From an uncultured Prevotellaceae bacterium (GTDB taxonomy: Bacteria; Bacteroidota; Bacteroidia; Bacteroidales; Bacteroidaceae): 64,000 nucleotides of DNA. The translations under genes and the position numbers were made by a program. Shown piece after piece: positions 61,462 to 64,000 of this stretch; position 1 is the stretch's first letter, and every line of letters begins with the position of its first letter. The notes below the pieces were generated by a model that saw only the letters and a program-made list of their open reading frames with translations, did no database searches and had not been told where the DNA came from. The stretch spans positions 1 to 64,000 of the forward strand of contig CADCET010000012.1 in NCBI GenBank assembly GCA_902800495.1, written 5' to 3'.

Positions 61462-64000
61462 ATGCATTGTTATAAAATTCTCATCGTTTCGGCAGCATTG
61501 CTGCTTGGCATTTCCGACTGTATGGCCCAGCAAACGGCCTTACACGGTTCAGTCGTTGACAGCGAGAGCAACGCGGCTCTGGCAAGGGCTACCCTGCAGC
61601 TATACCGTCCTGGAAAGAAAGACACCACCTTCGTAACCGGCACGCTGTCAGACACGCACGGCAACTTCTCGTTCAACGCTATCGCCGCTGGCAACTACCT
61701 GCTGAAGGCGTCGTTCCTGGGCTACCAGCCACTGACGAAGACGGTCAGCGTGACAGCACGACGCACGACAACAGCAGGCAAACTGGCTTTGATACCCGAG
61801 GCCATACAACTGAAGGAGGCCGTGGTGACGGCTCAGCTACCGAAGATGGTGGTGAAAGACGACACCGTCGTCTATAACGCCGATGCCTACAGTGTGCCCG
61901 AAGGGTCGGTCATAGAGGCACTGGTCGAGGCACTGCCGGGTGCCAAGATTGACGATGACGGCAAAATCTCCATCAACGGCAAGAACGTCAAGAAGTTCAA
62001 GCTGGACGGCCGCGACTTCATGACGGGCAACAACGACGCCGTGATGAAGAACCTGCCCAGCTATGTCGTCGACAAGGTGAAGGCGTACGACGAGAAGAGC
62101 GACCTGAGCCGCATGACGGGCGTCGACGACGGCAACGACGACTTCGTGCTGGAGTTCGTCACCAAGCGCAGCGCACGCAACGGTCTGCAGGCCAACCCCG
62201 ACATCGGCTACGGTACGGACAACCGCTACGGCATACGTCTGACGGCCATGAAGCCCTTCGGCGCCATGCGCTACACCTTCATGGGCAATGCCAACAACGT
62301 GAACGACCGCAACTTCACAGGACGAGGCGGACGAGGACGAGGCAACAACCAGGGACAGCGCGAGACGAAAACAGCTGCCCTCGACATCAGCTACGAGAAC
62401 AACAAGAACCTGAAAGCCAGCGGGCGCGTCACCTGGTCGCACAATGACGCCGACAACTGGAGCCGCAACGGGTCGGAAAACTTCGTCAACACTCGTGGCG
62501 GCGCCTTCTCGAACAGCATCAGCCAGAGCTACTCGCGCAACAACAACTGGACGGGCAACATGAACCTGCAATGGACTATCGACTCGGTGACCAACCTGTC
62601 GTTCCGGCCAAACGTCAGCTTCGGCACAAACGACAGCCGCTCGACGTCGGCCAATGCGTCGTTCAATGCCAATCCTTACGACTACGTCAGCGACCCGCTC
62701 AGCGAGGAAGGACGCCAGGGAATGGCCGAACGTAAGCTCATCGTCAACGACCGCCGCAACAAATCGTTGAGCGAAGGCGACTCGAAAGACCTCAGCGCAC
62801 AGATACAGCTGTACCGACGCTTCGGTACGAAAGGGCGTAACGCCGCCGTCAATGCCAACATCAGCTACCGCGACGGCTCGAACGAGAACGGCAGCCTGTC
62901 GGCAGTACACCTCTACCAACAGAAAGACCGCTTCGGCAACGACTCGACCTACCAGACAAACCGCTACACGGCATCGGCCAACGACAACTTCAACTACACC
63001 CTGGGACTAACCTACACCGAACCGCTGCTCACATTCACACCCAAGCCAGTAGTCGAAGACACTGTGTCCGGCGGTTCCCCCGCCGGAAGAAACCGCGGTC
63101 CCTTCGGCCGTCGCGGCGGCGGCAACCGCTCCTTTGGCGCACAGGGACTGTTCCTGCAGCTGAACTACCGCTTCCGCTACAGCTATCAGAAGAACGACCC
63201 GTCGACCTACGACCTGCCCATATTATACGACCAGACATTCAACGAATTATTCAACGAATACCGCGACTGGGTGGCACTCTTCGGCGCACTGCCAAGCCCC
63301 TACGAGACCTACCTCAGCGAGCGTCTGACGCGCTACTCGGAGCGGACGGAATACGGTCACAATATCGACCTGCAGTTAAGAATGGTACGCGAGAAAATCA
63401 ACATGAACGTCGGCGTGAGCATACAGCCGCAGAAGTCGCACTACATACAACAGTACTTGGGACGGCCGGTAGACACGGTACGCACGGTGACAAACCTCTC
63501 GCCAACGCTGAACCTGCGCTACCGGTTCAACCAGCAGACCAACCTGCAGGTACAGCTGCGCGGACAGACACAACAGCCGAGCATCACACAGCTGCTCGAC
63601 ATCTACGACGACACGAATCCGCTGAACATCTCAATGGGTAACCCGGGACTGAAACCGTCGTTCACCACCAACCTGCAAGTAAACTTCCAGAAACAGCGCA
63701 GTCCGACATTCATAGAAGACAGCCTGGGCTACCAGATACCAAAGGCACAGCGACACTGGAGCTTCAACACCAACGCCAACTGGCAGCGCACCAGCAACTC
63801 CATCGGTAATATCGTCACCTACAACGAGACAACCGGCGGACGTATCTCAAAACCGGAAAACATCAACGGCAACTGGAACGCCCGCGTGGGAGCGTCGTTC
63901 AACATCGGACTGGACACCCTGAACCGATGGGACGTCAGCGGAGGCATCGACGGCAGCTACAACCACCGCATAGGCTATGTCAACCTGAACCGCACGGCGG
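61462..64000 (+). CDS. Outer-membrane beta-barrel protein with carboxypeptidase-like N-terminal domain (runs off the window)
   Basis: At least 846 residues from ATG 61462; no stop before the window ends. Signal peptide around LLLGISDCMAQ. Carboxypeptidase-regulatory-like domain (HGSVVDSESNAALARATLQL), plug-like region with EALPGAKIDDDGKISINGKN, then barrel strands. Gly/Arg-rich inserts (GRGGRGRGNN, GRRGGGNRSFG) lie in loops. Typical of outer_membrane_beta-barrel family 3 proteins, which differ from SusC. It is divergent from the glycogen operon. Role unknown. Confidence 0.85.
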   Translation, partial: MHCYKILIVSAALLLGISDCMAQQTALHGSVVDSESNAALARATLQLYRPGKKDTTFVTGTLSDTHGNFSFNAIAAGNYLLKASFLGYQPLTKTVSVTARRTTTAGKLALIPEAIQLKEAVVTAQLPKMVVKDDTVVYNADAYSVPEGSVIEALVEALPGAKIDDDGKISINGKNVKKFKLDGRDFMTGNNDAVMKNLPSYVVDKVKAYDEKSDLSRMTGVDDGNDDFVLEFVTKRSARNGLQANPDIGYGTDNRYGIRLTAMKPFGAMRYTFMGNANNVNDRNFTGRGGRGRGNNQGQRETKTAALDISYENNKNLKASGRVTWSHNDADNWSRNGSENFVNTRGGAFSNSISQSYSRNNNWTGNMNLQWTIDSVTNLSFRPNVSFGTNDSRSTSANASFNANPYDYVSDPLSEEGRQGMAERKLIVNDRRNKSLSEGDSKDLSAQIQLYRRFGTKGRNAAVNANISYRDGSNENGSLSAVHLYQQKDRFGNDSTYQTNRYTASANDNFNYTLGLTYTEPLLTFTPKPVVEDTVSGGSPAGRNRGPFGRRGGGNRSFGAQGLFLQLNYRFRYSYQKNDPSTYDLPILYDQTFNELFNEYRDWVALFGALPSPYETYLSERLTRYSERTEYGHNIDLQLRMVREKINMNVGVSIQPQKSHYIQQYLGRPVDTVRTVTNLSPTLNLRYRFNQQTNLQVQLRGQTQQPSITQLLDIYDDTNPLNISMGNPGLKPSFTTNLQVNFQKQRSPTFIEDSLGYQIPKAQRHWSFNTNANWQRTSNSIGNIVTYNETTGGRISKPENINGNWNARVGASFNIGLDTLNRWDVSGGIDGSYNHRIGYVNLNRTA

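Overview
The window looks like chromosome from a Prevotella-like member of the Bacteroidetes. Three signals support this. Several intergenic regions carry the Bacteroidetes promoter (TTTG, then TAnnTTTG about 19-20 bases later). There are SusC/SusD outer-membrane pairs and lipoproteins with an acidic residue soon after the lipobox cysteine. Secreted proteins end in a short NGKKxxxK tail of a kind I associate with Prevotella. There is no rRNA, tRNA or CRISPR array that I can see.

Layout. 1-640: end of an unidentified gene plus repeat-rich noncoding DNA. 697-4369 (minus): ADP-forming acyl-CoA synthetase, with a repeat element inserted in frame, behind a secreted TPR-like protein. 4426-4890 (minus): a decayed toxin-antitoxin pair. 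5094-8248 (plus): two phenylacetate-CoA ligase paralogues and an ACT-domain protein. 8418-11003 (plus): DUF5686-type outer-membrane protein. 11045-17692 (plus): complete trpBEGDCFA operon with a leader peptide containing three consecutive Trp codons and an attenuator hairpin. 17718-42859 (plus): a pectin/rhamnogalacturonan utilisation locus containing a GH28-GH105-six-hairpin fusion, two PL1-like pectate lyases, a CE8 pectinesterase, two SusC/SusD pairs, surface lipoproteins and the remnant of a further secreted protein. 42883-53300: an accessory island, mostly minus strand, with two DUF4143-type AAA ATPases, a very large repeat-rich adhesin-like protein, two tiny ORFs behind it, a YafQ-like toxin-antitoxin pair and many repeats. 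53430-56072 (plus): GH3 beta-xylosidase/glucosidase. 56502-61265 (minus): three-gene glycogen cluster (debranching enzyme, GT4 synthase, GH57). 61462-64000 (plus): an outer-membrane beta-barrel protein that runs off the window.

How it fits together. The pectin locus has secreted or surface lyases, esterase and hydrolases that cut homogalacturonan and rhamnogalacturonan, and two SusCD systems to import the oligomers. The aryl-CoA ligases, ACT protein and acyl-CoA synthetase would serve aryl-acid or aromatic amino-acid metabolism, next to tryptophan synthesis.

The least explained part is the accessory island. The two ATPase genes each have three direct repeats spaced exactly 33 bp apart at their promoters, with different repeat sequences. 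ATPase 1 also lies in a 2.2-kb segment bounded by imperfect inverted repeats of about 60 bp, directly beside a gutted secreted-protein gene. This is the best candidate here for an undescribed element or regulatory system.
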